Positions 54,501-63,292 of a stretch of 64,000 nucleotides of DNA are shown piece by piece. The notes beneath the pieces are model-generated. The model worked only from the letters and a program-made list of their open reading frames with translations. It was not told the origin of the DNA and did no database searches. How positions within the stretch are numbered: position 1 is the stretch's first letter; each line of letters starts with the position of its first letter. The stretch lies in the NCBI GenBank assembly GCA_003153505.1, contig PLZA01000044.1, positions 1 to 64,000 of the forward strand, written 5' to 3'. The translations under genes were made by a program, and so were the position numbers. The stretch comes from Candidatus Dormiibacterota bacterium. GTDB lineage: Bacteria > Chloroflexota > Dormibacteria > Aeolococcales > Aeolococcaceae.

Positions 54501-55126
54501 GTGATATGTACGTCGAACGCGGCCAGATCGCGGAGTTCGAAAAGATCCTGTCGTGGACGGCGCAACTCGCTGCATCGGATGACTGGCAGGCGCGATCGTG
54601 CTATCTCGTCTCACGAGCGGCCCTGCGACGGGGACAGGGCAGAGCCGCCGAAGCCCTGGTGGACGCCGATCAGGCCATCAGGGTTGCGCTCGAGTTGGGT
54701 GGCGCGGGGCATCAGAACGTGAAGGAAGGATTCTGGGTAGCGTGTGATGTCGCCTTGACCTTGCGGGATCTCGAAAAGGTCGACGAACTCCTTGGGATCG
54801 TCGATGCGCTCGGCCCGGGAGAGCGGCCGCGGTATCTGCAGGCGCAGGCGCTTCGGTTTCGTGCGCGCTTGGGAGATCTTCGGCATGGCAAGGAGCCCGT
54901 CGCAGCATCGTTCGTCGCAGCTGAGGAGGCCTTCACCGAGATCGGCATGCCCTTCTGGCTCGCGGTCACGCAACTGGAGCATGCCGAGTGGCTCCGAGCG
55001 AGTGGCCGGGATGTCGAGGCTGGTCCGCTGCTCGCCGAAGCCAGTCACACCTTCGAGCGCCTGAAGGCGCTCCCGTGGCTCCACCGCTTGACCCAGTCGG
55101 CGCCGGCGGTGGGCATCGTCTCCTGA
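51569..55126 (+). CDS. Zinc-ribbon/adenylate cyclase/ATPase/TPR protein, copy 1
   Basis: An 1185-residue cytoplasmic signalling protein. Two zinc ribbons come first (Cys 3, 6, 17, 20 and 28, 31, 42, 45). A class III cyclase domain (about 75-255) has metal aspartates Asp85 (FADLVGF) and Asp129 (FIGDAVMAVWG), adenine-specifying Lys125 and Asp197, and transition-state Asn200 and Arg204 (GDLVNTASR). All are present, so it should make cAMP. A STAND-type ATPase follows (Walker A GIAGIGKS, 300-307; Walker B VLVFEDMQWAD). The C-terminal ~500 residues are TPR-like. ATG 51569 follows a GGGGTGGTGA stretch. It is the first of three tandem paralogues. Confidence 0.92.
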   Translation: MNCSRCGAENRPGSKFCKQCGAELGRVCPQCAQAVDPDASFCSECGAGLSSRPAPGSASGAFPPPSYADSPSSAERRLVSVLFADLVGFTALTEKRDAEEVRELLTRYFDTCRAVVSRYGGVVEKFIGDAVMAVWGAPVAHEDDAERSVRAALDLVQAVASLGVEIGEPALQARAGVLMGDAAVTLGDNAQGMVAGDLVNTASRIQAEAEPGTVLVGSATHAATEAALVYEEVGERSLKGKAEPVRLWRALRVVAMIGGAQKSEGLEAPFVGRERELRLIKDHFHASADENKAHLVSVVGIAGIGKSRLSWEFFKYIDGIAELVFTHRGRCLAYGEGVTYWALAEMVRMRAGITDGEDGTSALAKLQRCLVEFLPDADERRWVEPRLAQLLALEDRATHEREDLFSAWRLFFERLADRNPTVLVFEDMQWADTSLLEFIEYLLEWSRNHALYVVTAARPELVDRHPTWGAGKRNFTAVFLEPLGAPAMEQLLDGLVPGLPDEIREQILRRAEGVPLYAVETVRMLLDRGLLERAGSVYRLTGPVKDLEVPQSLHGLIAARLDGLRPEARRVLQDAAVLGKTFTSASLAAVSGVAPADVQPLLAELVRKEVLSVQADPRSPERGQYGFLQDLVKRVAYETLSKRDRKEKHLAVAAWFERSWGGEEADVVEVLASHYLEAYNLAPQDPDAEQVKARAADVLFQAGERAASVAANAEAERYFQQAALLVPDSARQAEMHERAGQMAARGGRNVSAIAHLERAVVLYESEHLPHPAARALSRLGLVESVSGQLDGSIQRMERAYAVLADDAPDEDLATLAVRLASLLHFKGDTVTAGARLEAALDIGEKLGLPDVLSQGFNIKAMLAMQRRHDEEAMALYSHALKLGLENDLPTATVRAHFNLADLLCHRDSYNEALAHYRSALALARKIGDRSYERSTLGELAFNLVRVGAWDEAVEFADLIAEDEVRNAPTDTLSLLTFGDMYVERGQIAEFEKILSWTAQLAASDDWQARSCYLVSRAALRRGQGRAAEALVDADQAIRVALELGGAGHQNVKEGFWVACDVALTLRDLEKVDELLGIVDALGPGERPRYLQAQALRFRARLGDLRHGKEPVAASFVAAEEAFTEIGMPFWLAVTQLEHAEWLRASGRDVEAGPLLAEASHTFERLKALPWLHRLTQSAPAVGIVS

Positions 55127-55201
55127 TGCGGTCGGGAGAATGAGCTCGAGTGGCCGGCATGGGATCGTGGGCAGCTCGGCCTTACTCTCGCGGCGCCGAA
55201 G

Positions 55202-55207
55202 TACGCT
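55202..55207 (+). promoter_or_regulatory. Leaderless -10 hexamer TACGCT
   Basis: TACGCT ends 6 nt before GTG 55214, the start of the second cyclase, with no Shine-Dalgarno between. The gene may therefore have its own promoter. Confidence 0.45.
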
Positions 55208-55213
55208 GCACCC

Positions 55214-58200
55214 GTGAGATGCGGCACGTGCGGGGCTGAGAACAAACCGGGCCGGCGATTCTGCGGGCGGTGCGGTGCCGCCTTCGAACGCATCTGCGCC
55301 GTATGTGGCTCGCCAAACGACTCGGACGAAAGGTTCTGCGGTGGCTGCGGAGCGCAGCTCGAGAGCGGTGCTGGAGGTGACGGCATTGCCGGTGTCTTCG
55401 CGCCGGCGGCTGGCGTCCTCACGACGCCGGTGGCGCGATCCCCGGCTGCCGAGCGTCGTCATGTCACCGTGCTCTTCTCCGACTTGGTCGGGTTCACGTC
55501 CATTTCCCAGCAGCGTGATGCCGAGGACGTGCGCGAACTCCTGACGCGCTACTTCGATACCGCCAGCACGGTGATAGCTCGATACGGTGGGATGGTCGAG
55601 AAGTTCATCGGTGATGCCGTGATGGCGGTGTGGGGGATCCCCGCGATCCAGGAGGACGATGCCGAGCGCGGTGTGCGGGCTGCGCTCGACCTTGTCGACG
55701 CCGTCGCTGCATTCGGTGAGGCGGTCGGTGCACCCGGTCTGCAGGCGCGGGTCGGTGTGCTCACCGGTGAGGCGGCAGTCAACCTCGACGCCAGCGGTCA
55801 GGCGATGGTGGCCGGCGACCTCGTCAACACGGCGTCGCGGGTGCAGTCCGCGGCTGCGCCGGGCAGCGTCCTGGTCGGCGAGGCGACGAGGCAGGCGACC
55901 GAGGCAGCGATCGTCTACGACGACACAGGAATGCACGAGGTCAAGGGCAAGGGCGAGCCGCTTCGGCTCTGGCGGGCCAACCGCGTCGTCGCCGCCCGTG
56001 GCGGCCTGATGCGCCCGACCGGCATCGAGCCGCCTTTTGTCGGACGCGATCGCGAGTTGCGCCTGCTCAAGGAGATGCTGCACGCGACAGGGGAGGACGG
56101 CAAGGCGCGCTTGCTGTCGGTCGTCGGCGTTGCGGGTGTCGGCAAGTCGCGCCTCTCATGGGAGTTCGAGAAGTACGTCGACGGACTGACGCAGAGCGTG
56201 TACTGGCACCGCGGGCGGTGCCTGGCCTACGGCGAGGGCATCGCTTATTGGGGGCTCGCCGAGATGGTCCGGACCCGAGCGGGCATGCTGGAGAGCGAGC
56301 CGCTGGAGGCCGCGCGAGCGAAGCTCCGCCGGACCGTCGACGAGTTCATCGTCGATGTCGAGGAACGCCGCTGGGTCGAGCCGCGTCTCGCGCAGCTCCT
56401 GGGACTGGACAGTGAGACCTCGAGCGAACCCCGCGACCTGTTCGCCGCCTGGCGGATGTTCTTCGAGCGACTCGCCGCCGATCAACTCACCGTCCTGGTG
56501 TTCGAGGACCTGCAATGGGCCGACAGCGGGCTGCTCGACTTCATCGAGTATCTGCTCGAGTGGTCGCGCAACAGCCCGATCCTGGTCCTCACGCTGGCAC
56601 GCCCCGAGGTTGCCGAGCGCCGTCCGGGGTGGGGCATCGGCAAACGTGGGCTCACGTCCCTCTACCTGGAGCCACTCTCGGGCGATGCGATGGCCGCCTT
56701 GCTCAGCGGCATGGTTCCGGGGCTTTCCGAAGAACTGCGCGTGCGGATCCTCGAGCGCGCCGCGGGAATACCGTTGTATGCAGTCGAGACCGTCCGGATG
56801 CTGCTGGATCGGGGACTCGTCGTCGAGGAGGACGGCGCCTATCGCGCCAACGGGTCGCTCGACTCGCTCGAGGTGCCCGAAAGCCTGCACGCCATGATTG
56901 CCGCGCGACTCGACGGACTGCAGCCCTCGGAGCGGCACCTCCTCCAGGATGCCGCTGTGCTCGGGAAATCGTTCACGCCCGCAGCGCTATCCTCAGTGTC
57001 GGGGCGACCCATGCAGTCCGTCGAGGCGTCGCTCGCAACCTTGGTGGAGAAGGATCTGCTCTCGATCCAATCGGACCCGCGCTCCCCCGAGCGAGGCCAG
57101 TACGTCTTCGTGCAGGACCTCGTTCGCGGTGTGGCGCAAGGCACCCTCGCTCGAAAAGACCGGCGTTCCCGGCATCTGGCCGCGGCCGACTACCTGGAGG
57201 CGTCGTGGACAGGCGAGGAGGGTGTCGCCGAGGTCATCGCGGTGCACCTTGTGGCAGCGTATGAAGCTGAACCGACCGCAGTCGACGCTACCGGGCTCCG
57301 TGACCGAGCCCTGCGTGCGCTCGTCCGAGCGGGCGACCATGCGGGCTCCCTCGGAGCGCTCGACTCCTCGCAGCGATACTACGAGCGAGCCCTCGAGCTG
57401 ACGGAGGACGACAGAACACGGGCCGAGATGAGCGCCAAGGCAGCCCAGGCGGCAAAGATGCAAGGGCGCGACGTGCAGGCAAAGGAACACTTCATCACCG
57501 CACACCGATTGCACGACCTGCTCGGGGATACGGCGGCGACGGCACGAGCGCTGGGCGGGATCGCGGGCATCGAGCTCGCCGAGGGGAAGGCCGACAGCGC
57601 TATCAAGCGGATGGAAGCGGCACTCACGATGCTCATGGGCGCAGATGAGTCGGAACCCGACCGGAATGCCGCCCTTGCCGATGCAGCGGCACGGCTGGCC
57701 GCGACCGAGTACTTCCATGGCGACCTGGACAGCGCGCTGGAGCACGCGGACCTCGCGCTGCAGATCGCTGAGACCTCAAGGCTTCTCGAGGTGGTGACCA
57801 CCGCCCTGGACACGAAGTCCTGGATCCTCGCGGCCCGAGGGAGACGCGAGGAGAGCGAGATCCTCGACGAGGGGGCGCTCAAGCTGGCGCGCGCCATCGG
57901 GCTCAGCCGGGTTGGGACGATCGAGAGCAACCTGGCCGACACGCTCCAGGAGGCCGACCGTCTCGAGACTGCGGCGCAGCATTTTGAACAAGCCGCCGTT
58001 GCTGCACGGAGGGCGGGCGACCGACTCAGCGCTGCGTTCGCGGATCTTGCCGGGGCGCCGTCATTGCTCGACCTCGGGCGCTGGGACAGGTGCGCTGAGA
58101 TCATCGACCACTACTTTGAGCACGACGCAGCGGACCTCGGCGGGCACGTCCCGACCGTGGGATACGCGGTGAGCGCAGCGTGGCTGTTTCTCTGGCGCGG

Positions 58201-58831
58201 CCATCTCGAAGGCGCGCGCAGGCTCGTTGCAGATGCTGATGCCCTGTTCGAGCGCGCCGGCGCCGAAAGCAACGTACCCGCCGACCTGCGGGCGCTGCTC
58301 GAGGCCGCCAGGGCCGGGCTGGCCAACGCCGAGGCCAGGCACGGTGAGGCCCTCGATGCCGCGCAGAAAGGCCTGGCGATGTCGATTGCGTCGTACCCGA
58401 CCATGGCCCGACGAGCGCTCTCGGAGGCGGTGGAGGCTGCATTCGCGCTCGGCCGTAACGCGGAAGTCGAGGAGTTGATCGGCTCGGCGAGCAGGCATTT
58501 CCCCGCCGGGATTCAGCCTTCAGTCGATGCGCACACCCTCAGATGGAAGGCGCGGCTGATCGATCGAGTCGACGAGAACGACTCCGGAGCATTGCTGCGC
58601 AAGGCAGTGGATGCCTTCGAACGCCTCGGCAGACCGTTCTGGCTGGCGGTCACGCAGGCGGAGCTCGGTGAGTGGCTCATCACACGCGGCCGCGACGACG
58701 ACGCACGCGCGACTCTGGAGCAGGCACGGGTGAGGTTCACCGAGTTGGGGGCTGAACCCTGGCTGGGACGTGTCGATGCTGCACTGCACCGCGGCTTGCC
58801 GATTGTCGGTCGCGCCCTAGGAGCCTCATGA
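55214..58831 (+). CDS. Zinc-ribbon/adenylate cyclase/ATPase/TPR protein, copy 2
   Basis: A 1205-residue paralogue with the same order: twin zinc ribbons at the same cysteine positions as copy 1, cyclase domain with Asp90, Lys130 and Asp134 (SDLVGF; EKFIGDAVMAVWG) and GDLVNTASR, then ATPase with Walker A GVAGVGKS and VLVFEDLQWAD, then helical TPR-like repeats. Catalytic residues are intact. It begins at GTG 55214, 87 nt after copy 1 ends, with its own apparent -10. It is more like copy 3 than copy 1 in the linker after the cyclase. The activating signal, presumably sensed by the ribbons or TPRs, is unknown. Confidence 0.92.
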   Translation: MRCGTCGAENKPGRRFCGRCGAAFERICAVCGSPNDSDERFCGGCGAQLESGAGGDGIAGVFAPAAGVLTTPVARSPAAERRHVTVLFSDLVGFTSISQQRDAEDVRELLTRYFDTASTVIARYGGMVEKFIGDAVMAVWGIPAIQEDDAERGVRAALDLVDAVAAFGEAVGAPGLQARVGVLTGEAAVNLDASGQAMVAGDLVNTASRVQSAAAPGSVLVGEATRQATEAAIVYDDTGMHEVKGKGEPLRLWRANRVVAARGGLMRPTGIEPPFVGRDRELRLLKEMLHATGEDGKARLLSVVGVAGVGKSRLSWEFEKYVDGLTQSVYWHRGRCLAYGEGIAYWGLAEMVRTRAGMLESEPLEAARAKLRRTVDEFIVDVEERRWVEPRLAQLLGLDSETSSEPRDLFAAWRMFFERLAADQLTVLVFEDLQWADSGLLDFIEYLLEWSRNSPILVLTLARPEVAERRPGWGIGKRGLTSLYLEPLSGDAMAALLSGMVPGLSEELRVRILERAAGIPLYAVETVRMLLDRGLVVEEDGAYRANGSLDSLEVPESLHAMIAARLDGLQPSERHLLQDAAVLGKSFTPAALSSVSGRPMQSVEASLATLVEKDLLSIQSDPRSPERGQYVFVQDLVRGVAQGTLARKDRRSRHLAAADYLEASWTGEEGVAEVIAVHLVAAYEAEPTAVDATGLRDRALRALVRAGDHAGSLGALDSSQRYYERALELTEDDRTRAEMSAKAAQAAKMQGRDVQAKEHFITAHRLHDLLGDTAATARALGGIAGIELAEGKADSAIKRMEAALTMLMGADESEPDRNAALADAAARLAATEYFHGDLDSALEHADLALQIAETSRLLEVVTTALDTKSWILAARGRREESEILDEGALKLARAIGLSRVGTIESNLADTLQEADRLETAAQHFEQAAVAARRAGDRLSAAFADLAGAPSLLDLGRWDRCAEIIDHYFEHDAADLGGHVPTVGYAVSAAWLFLWRGHLEGARRLVADADALFERAGAESNVPADLRALLEAARAGLANAEARHGEALDAAQKGLAMSIASYPTMARRALSEAVEAAFALGRNAEVEELIGSASRHFPAGIQPSVDAHTLRWKARLIDRVDENDSGALLRKAVDAFERLGRPFWLAVTQAELGEWLITRGRDDDARATLEQARVRFTELGAEPWLGRVDAALHRGLPIVGRALGAS

Positions 58832-58884
58832 CACCCGTCTGCGGGCGGCAACCCACGTGGTTGAGCGCCGCCCGCGGAGCGACG

Positions 58885-58890
58885 TACCCT
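58885..58890 (+). promoter_or_regulatory. Leaderless -10 hexamer TACCCT
   Basis: TACCCT ends 7 nt before GTG 58898, the start of the third cyclase gene. Confidence 0.45.
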
Positions 58891-58897
58891 TGACTTC

Positions 58898-61800
58898 GTG
58901 ATCTGCCCAGCGTGCGCTGCCGAGAACCGCGCCGGCATGCGCTTCTGCGGCCAGTGCGGCGCGTCGCTGGGACTCGAGTGTCCCGGATGCGGCGCGAAGA
59001 ATGACGCCGGCCAGCTCTTCTGCGGGCAATGCGGAACGAAGCTCCAGGCTGAAGCCGCCGACCGCGTGCGGCCGCCGGCAGCGCCCTCGGCACCGGGCCG
59101 GGTGCCCGCAGAGCGGTCGCGCCTCGCTGCTGAGCGCCGCCACGTCACCGTGCTGTTTGCGGACCTCGTCGGCTTCACGTCGCTCTCGGAGCAACGGGAT
59201 GCGGAGGATGTCCGCGAGCTGCTGAGCCAGTACTTCACCACCGCTCGGACGATCATCGGCCGCTATGGCGGGACCATCGAGAAGTTCATCGGCGATGCAG
59301 TCATGGCGGTGTGGGGCATGCGGGCGATTCACGAGAACGACGCGGAGCGCGCAGTCCGCGCAGCCCTGGAGCTGGTTGCCGAGGTGGCGGCGTTCGGCGA
59401 GCGCGCGGGGATCCCCGGGCTCCGTGCCCGGGCCGGCGTCCTCACCGGTGAGGCTGCCGTCAACCTCGACGCCGACGCCGACGGCATGGTCGCCGGCGAC
59501 CTGGTGAACACCGCGAGCCGGGTGCAGTCGGTCGCAGAACCTGGCAGTGTCTTCGTGGGCGAGAGCACGCGAAGCGCGAGCGAGGCGGCCATCGAATACC
59601 ACGACGCCGGCATCCATCAGTTGAAGGGCAAGCCGGAGCCGCTGCGCCTCTGGCGGGTCGCCCGGGTGATCGCGGGGGCGGGTGGCGCGTTGCGACCCAC
59701 CGGCCTCGAGCCGCCGTTCGTCGGGCGCGACCGGGAGCTGCGGTTGATGAAGGAATTCCTCCACGCCACCTCGGCGGAGGGAAGAGCGCGGCTGCTCTCG
59801 ATCGTCGGCCTCGCGGGTGTGGGCAAGTCGCGACTGGCGTGGGAGTTCTTCAAGTACATCGACGGGCTCACGGAGACCATCTGGTATCAGCGCGGGAGGT
59901 GCCTTGCCTACGGCGAAGGCGTCGCGTTCGCGGCGCTGACCGAGATGGTCCGGATGCGCACCGGCATCGTCGAGAACGAGCCGCCGGAGTCTGCTCGACA
60001 GAAACTGCATCGCAGCGTCGAGGAGTTCATCCTCGACGAGGAGGAGCGCTCCTGGGTGGAGTCGCGTGTCGCACATCTTCTTGGACTCGAGGAGCGTGCC
60101 GGCGCGGACCCCCGTGATCTCTACGCAGCCTGGCGCGTCTTCTTCGAGCGCATCGCGTTGCAGAACACGACGCTGCTGATCTTCGAAGACCTGCAGTGGG
60201 CGGATAGTGGCCTCCTCGACTTCATCGAGTACCTGCTCGAATGGTCGCGCAACTCGCCGATCATGGTGGTGACGCTGGCTCGCCCCGAACTCGGCGAACG
60301 CCGCCCCGGGTGGGGCACGGGCAAGCGCGGCCTCACCTCACTCTTCCTCGAACCACTTTCAGCGGAGGCGATGGCGGAGCTGCTCAATGGCATGGTGCCG
60401 GGACTGCCGCAGGATCTCCGCGCCCTCATCCTCGACCGTGCAGCCGGCGTCCCGCTCTACGCGGTTGAAACCGTGCGCATGCTCATCGACCGGGGCTTGC
60501 TCGTCGAGGAAGACGGAACGTATCGCGCCCAGGGATCGCTGGAGGCACTCGAGGTTCCGGAGAGCCTGCACGCGTTGATTGCGGCGCGTCTCGACAGCCT
60601 CGCGCCGTCTGAGCGATCGCTGCTCCAGGATGCCGCCGTCCTCGGCAAATCCTTCTCGGTCGCCGCACTGAGCGCCGTGACCAACATCAAGGAATCAGAG
60701 GTCGAGGCGGTGCTCACGGCGCTGGTCGGCAAGGACCTCCTGGCGATCCAGTCTGACCCGCGTTCGCCTGAGCGGGGCCAGTACGTCTTCGTCCAGGACC
60801 TCATCCGCAGCGTCGCTCACGGGACGCTGGCTCGCCGGGAACGCAAGCTGCGTCACCTCGCAGCGGCGACGTATCTGGCGAGCTCATGGGCTGAGGAGGA
60901 GGAGATTGTCGAGGTCGTCGCAGCCCACCTGGTGGACGCGTACGACGCGGACCCGACGGCCGCCGACGCTCCAGAGATCCGCGACCGCGCTCGGGATGCA
61001 CTCGTGCGTGCCGCCGAGCACGCCGGGTCGCTCGGCGCCGCCGCGTCAGCGCAACGCTACTTCGAACATGCGCTCGAGCTCAGCGGCGACGATGAGACCC
61101 GAGCCGATCTGCATCAGAAAGCGGGGAAATCGGCCCGGCTTCAGGGCCGCGCCGAGGAGGTGCGAACCCACTTCGGCGCCGCCAATGCTCTCTACGCCGC
61201 GACCGGCCGTCCGCTGGGCCAGGCGACGACGCTGTGCGAACTCGCCACCTCCGAGTTCCAGGACGGCAACCTCGCCGGCGCCGTGCAGCGCGCCAACGAA
61301 GCGCTCGCCATCGTTCCCGAGACCGGCACCGATGATGACCATCAGGCAACGCTCGCCGGTATCGAGGCGCGAGTCGCGAGGTTCATGTATTTCAACAGCG
61401 AATACGAAACCGCACTCCCACACGTCGAGCGCTCCCTCCAGATTGCCGAGATCGAGGGACTCTGGGAGGTGCTCTGCCAGGGGCTTGACACGAAGGGCGC
61501 AATCCTGGCTGCACGTGGACGTCGCGCCGAAGCTGAGATCCTCATCCGCGGTGCGCTCACCGTTGCGCTGGAACACGAGCTCACCGAGCGCGCATCGGGG
61601 GCCTGTATCAGCCTGGCCACCACCCTCGAGGAGGACGACCGGCTCGAGCCCTCCCTCGAGCTGTACGCGCAGGCGGAAGCACTCCTGAAACGGCTCGGGA
61701 ACCGCCCGAACGCGGCCGGCGCCCGGTTGAACCGCATCCAGGGGCTTCTCGAGCTGGGACGCTGGGATGAGGTGGCGGCCATCTTCGCCGACTACCTCGA

Positions 61801-62500
61801 GGCCGACGCCGAAGACCTCGGATCACGCATCTGGCCCGGCGCGGTCGCGATCAATGCCGCGTGGCTCTATCTGCTCCGCGGCGACACACCCACAGCGCGC
61901 CGGCTGGTCGAGACCGGCGCGCCGCTCGTTGAGCACGCTCAGCTGGAGATGCGTTCCCAGCATCAGGCGGCACTTGCCGGCGTCGCGAACGCGCAAGGCG
62001 ACCACGTGCTGGCGCTGCTCACGGCAGAACCGGCGCTCCGTGCCTGCATCGACGAGTCGTTTCCGGTGGGGATGCGGTCAGCGCTCATCGAAGCGGTCGA
62101 GGCCGCCTTCCGCCTGGGGCAGGTCTCCAAGGTCGACGAGTTGCTGCAACTGGTGCGAGATAACTTTCGCCCCGGCCGCCAGCCATCGGTTGACGCGCAC
62201 ATTCTTCGATGGGAAGCCCGCATTGCCGCGCAGCGGAACGACCATGAGGAGGCTCGGAGCAAGTTCGGCGCCGCGATCGAGGCCTTCACCAGGTTGGGGC
62301 GACCGTTCTGGATCGCGGTCACTCGTTGTGAGCTCGGCGAGAGCCTGATTGCGCAGGGACGCGAGCAGGAAGCCGACGAGCTGCTGAACAGCGCCCGCGC
62401 AACCTTCGAACAGCTCGGGGCAACGCCATGGCTGCAGCGCGCGCGACTCGCCGTGCGGCGCGTCGGCGCTGTCCTGGAGCCTGCGACGCTCGCTCAGTGA
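58898..62500 (+). CDS. Zinc-ribbon/adenylate cyclase/ATPase/TPR protein, copy 3
   Basis: A 1200-residue paralogue. Zinc ribbons have Cys 3, 6, 17, 20, 28, 31, 42 and 45. The cyclase domain has Asp89 (FADLVGF), Lys129 and Asp133 (EKFIGDAVMAVWG) and GDLVNTASR, all intact. The ATPase has Walker A GLAGVGKS and a Walker B LLIFEDLQWAD. The C-terminus is helical and TPR-like, ending near RARLAVRRVG. It starts at GTG 58898, 66 nt after copy 2. Three adjacent full-length copies with no decay imply they are all kept by selection, perhaps for different inputs. Confidence 0.92.
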   Translation: MICPACAAENRAGMRFCGQCGASLGLECPGCGAKNDAGQLFCGQCGTKLQAEAADRVRPPAAPSAPGRVPAERSRLAAERRHVTVLFADLVGFTSLSEQRDAEDVRELLSQYFTTARTIIGRYGGTIEKFIGDAVMAVWGMRAIHENDAERAVRAALELVAEVAAFGERAGIPGLRARAGVLTGEAAVNLDADADGMVAGDLVNTASRVQSVAEPGSVFVGESTRSASEAAIEYHDAGIHQLKGKPEPLRLWRVARVIAGAGGALRPTGLEPPFVGRDRELRLMKEFLHATSAEGRARLLSIVGLAGVGKSRLAWEFFKYIDGLTETIWYQRGRCLAYGEGVAFAALTEMVRMRTGIVENEPPESARQKLHRSVEEFILDEEERSWVESRVAHLLGLEERAGADPRDLYAAWRVFFERIALQNTTLLIFEDLQWADSGLLDFIEYLLEWSRNSPIMVVTLARPELGERRPGWGTGKRGLTSLFLEPLSAEAMAELLNGMVPGLPQDLRALILDRAAGVPLYAVETVRMLIDRGLLVEEDGTYRAQGSLEALEVPESLHALIAARLDSLAPSERSLLQDAAVLGKSFSVAALSAVTNIKESEVEAVLTALVGKDLLAIQSDPRSPERGQYVFVQDLIRSVAHGTLARRERKLRHLAAATYLASSWAEEEEIVEVVAAHLVDAYDADPTAADAPEIRDRARDALVRAAEHAGSLGAAASAQRYFEHALELSGDDETRADLHQKAGKSARLQGRAEEVRTHFGAANALYAATGRPLGQATTLCELATSEFQDGNLAGAVQRANEALAIVPETGTDDDHQATLAGIEARVARFMYFNSEYETALPHVERSLQIAEIEGLWEVLCQGLDTKGAILAARGRRAEAEILIRGALTVALEHELTERASGACISLATTLEEDDRLEPSLELYAQAEALLKRLGNRPNAAGARLNRIQGLLELGRWDEVAAIFADYLEADAEDLGSRIWPGAVAINAAWLYLLRGDTPTARRLVETGAPLVEHAQLEMRSQHQAALAGVANAQGDHVLALLTAEPALRACIDESFPVGMRSALIEAVEAAFRLGQVSKVDELLQLVRDNFRPGRQPSVDAHILRWEARIAAQRNDHEEARSKFGAAIEAFTRLGRPFWIAVTRCELGESLIAQGREQEADELLNSARATFEQLGATPWLQRARLAVRRVGAVLEPATLAQ

Positions 62501-62519
62501 CGGCTTCGGCTGCGCGCAG

Positions 62520-63257
62520 CTAGCGGAAACGCTGCGCGTCGGTGGCGGCGTACCGGGTCACCACCCCGTCGACGTTCGCCGCCTGCTCCACAAGCCCGGT
62601 GACCTCCGCGGCCATCGCACCCGGAATGGCGCAGGTCAGTGCGTGCGCACCCATACCGGTACGAGCTCGGCTCAGGGCGCAACCGACGCTTGCCGCGACG
62701 CGGCCGCGCTCATGGGCGACCGCGATGATGTGGCACTGGGGCTTGCCCTCGATCCGCAGGTCCGGCATGGCGTCGGTCATCACCATCATCCCCTGCGCGT
62801 TGAGGCGCAGCAGGATGACGCTCGGATGCACCGGCGTTTCCGCGAGTGGCCCGTAGCTGATGGACGCAGGACGCGTCGCCACGGCCGGAATCGTGGGGAA
62901 CACCTCGGGGCTCACCCAGCCGGATTCGACGAGAGCGCCGACGTCCGCATTGGTGGCCGCTTCCTCGAGACTGAGCAGGCCGTGCGTGTAACTGCCGACG
63001 CTGCAGTTCGCATGGTCGGCTGGAGCCGTGCTGAAGGTGCGCTCGGCGCCGTGCATCCAGAACACGCAGCCGGCCGCGACGCGCCCGGTTCGCCCGTCGG
63101 GCGTCGGCTCCGGCATCGCAGCCTCGAACGCCGGGATGTCAGCGCGTGGCGCGTCGAGGAACGTGATCGCGATGGGCGCCGCAAGGGGGTGCAGCGCGCG
63201 GGTCAGTCTGTCGGCGAGCTGGGGCCACGAGGTGCTGTCGATTGGAGTGCTGGTCAC
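62520..63257 (-). CDS. DUF169 family protein
   Basis: A 245-residue soluble protein. Segments such as WPQLADRLTRALHPLAAPIA at the start, CVFWMHGAERTFSTAPADHA then NCSVGSYTHG, and VILLRLNAQGMMVMTDAM are characteristic of DUF169. GKPQCHIIAVAHERGRVAAS, VGCALSRARTGM gives more cysteines in the family pattern. Members are often linked to metal or radical SAM enzymes; their activity is unknown. A CATGAT hexamer lies 6 nt before GTG 63257 on the minus strand. It follows the radical SAM gene on the same strand with 35 nt between, so they probably form an operon. Confidence 0.82.
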   Translation of the reverse strand: MTSTPIDSTSWPQLADRLTRALHPLAAPIAITFLDAPRADIPAFEAAMPEPTPDGRTGRVAAGCVFWMHGAERTFSTAPADHANCSVGSYTHGLLSLEEAATNADVGALVESGWVSPEVFPTIPAVATRPASISYGPLAETPVHPSVILLRLNAQGMMVMTDAMPDLRIEGKPQCHIIAVAHERGRVAASVGCALSRARTGMGAHALTCAIPGAMAAEVTGLVEQAANVDGVVTRYAATDAQRFR

Positions 63258-63292
63258 CGCGCCATCATGCCTGACGGTCGCGCTGTGACCGC

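Noticed and set aside
54611-56083. 490-residue minus-strand frame across the junction of cyclases 1 and 2
   Set aside because: It crosses an intergenic region and two clear genes and shows no family features.
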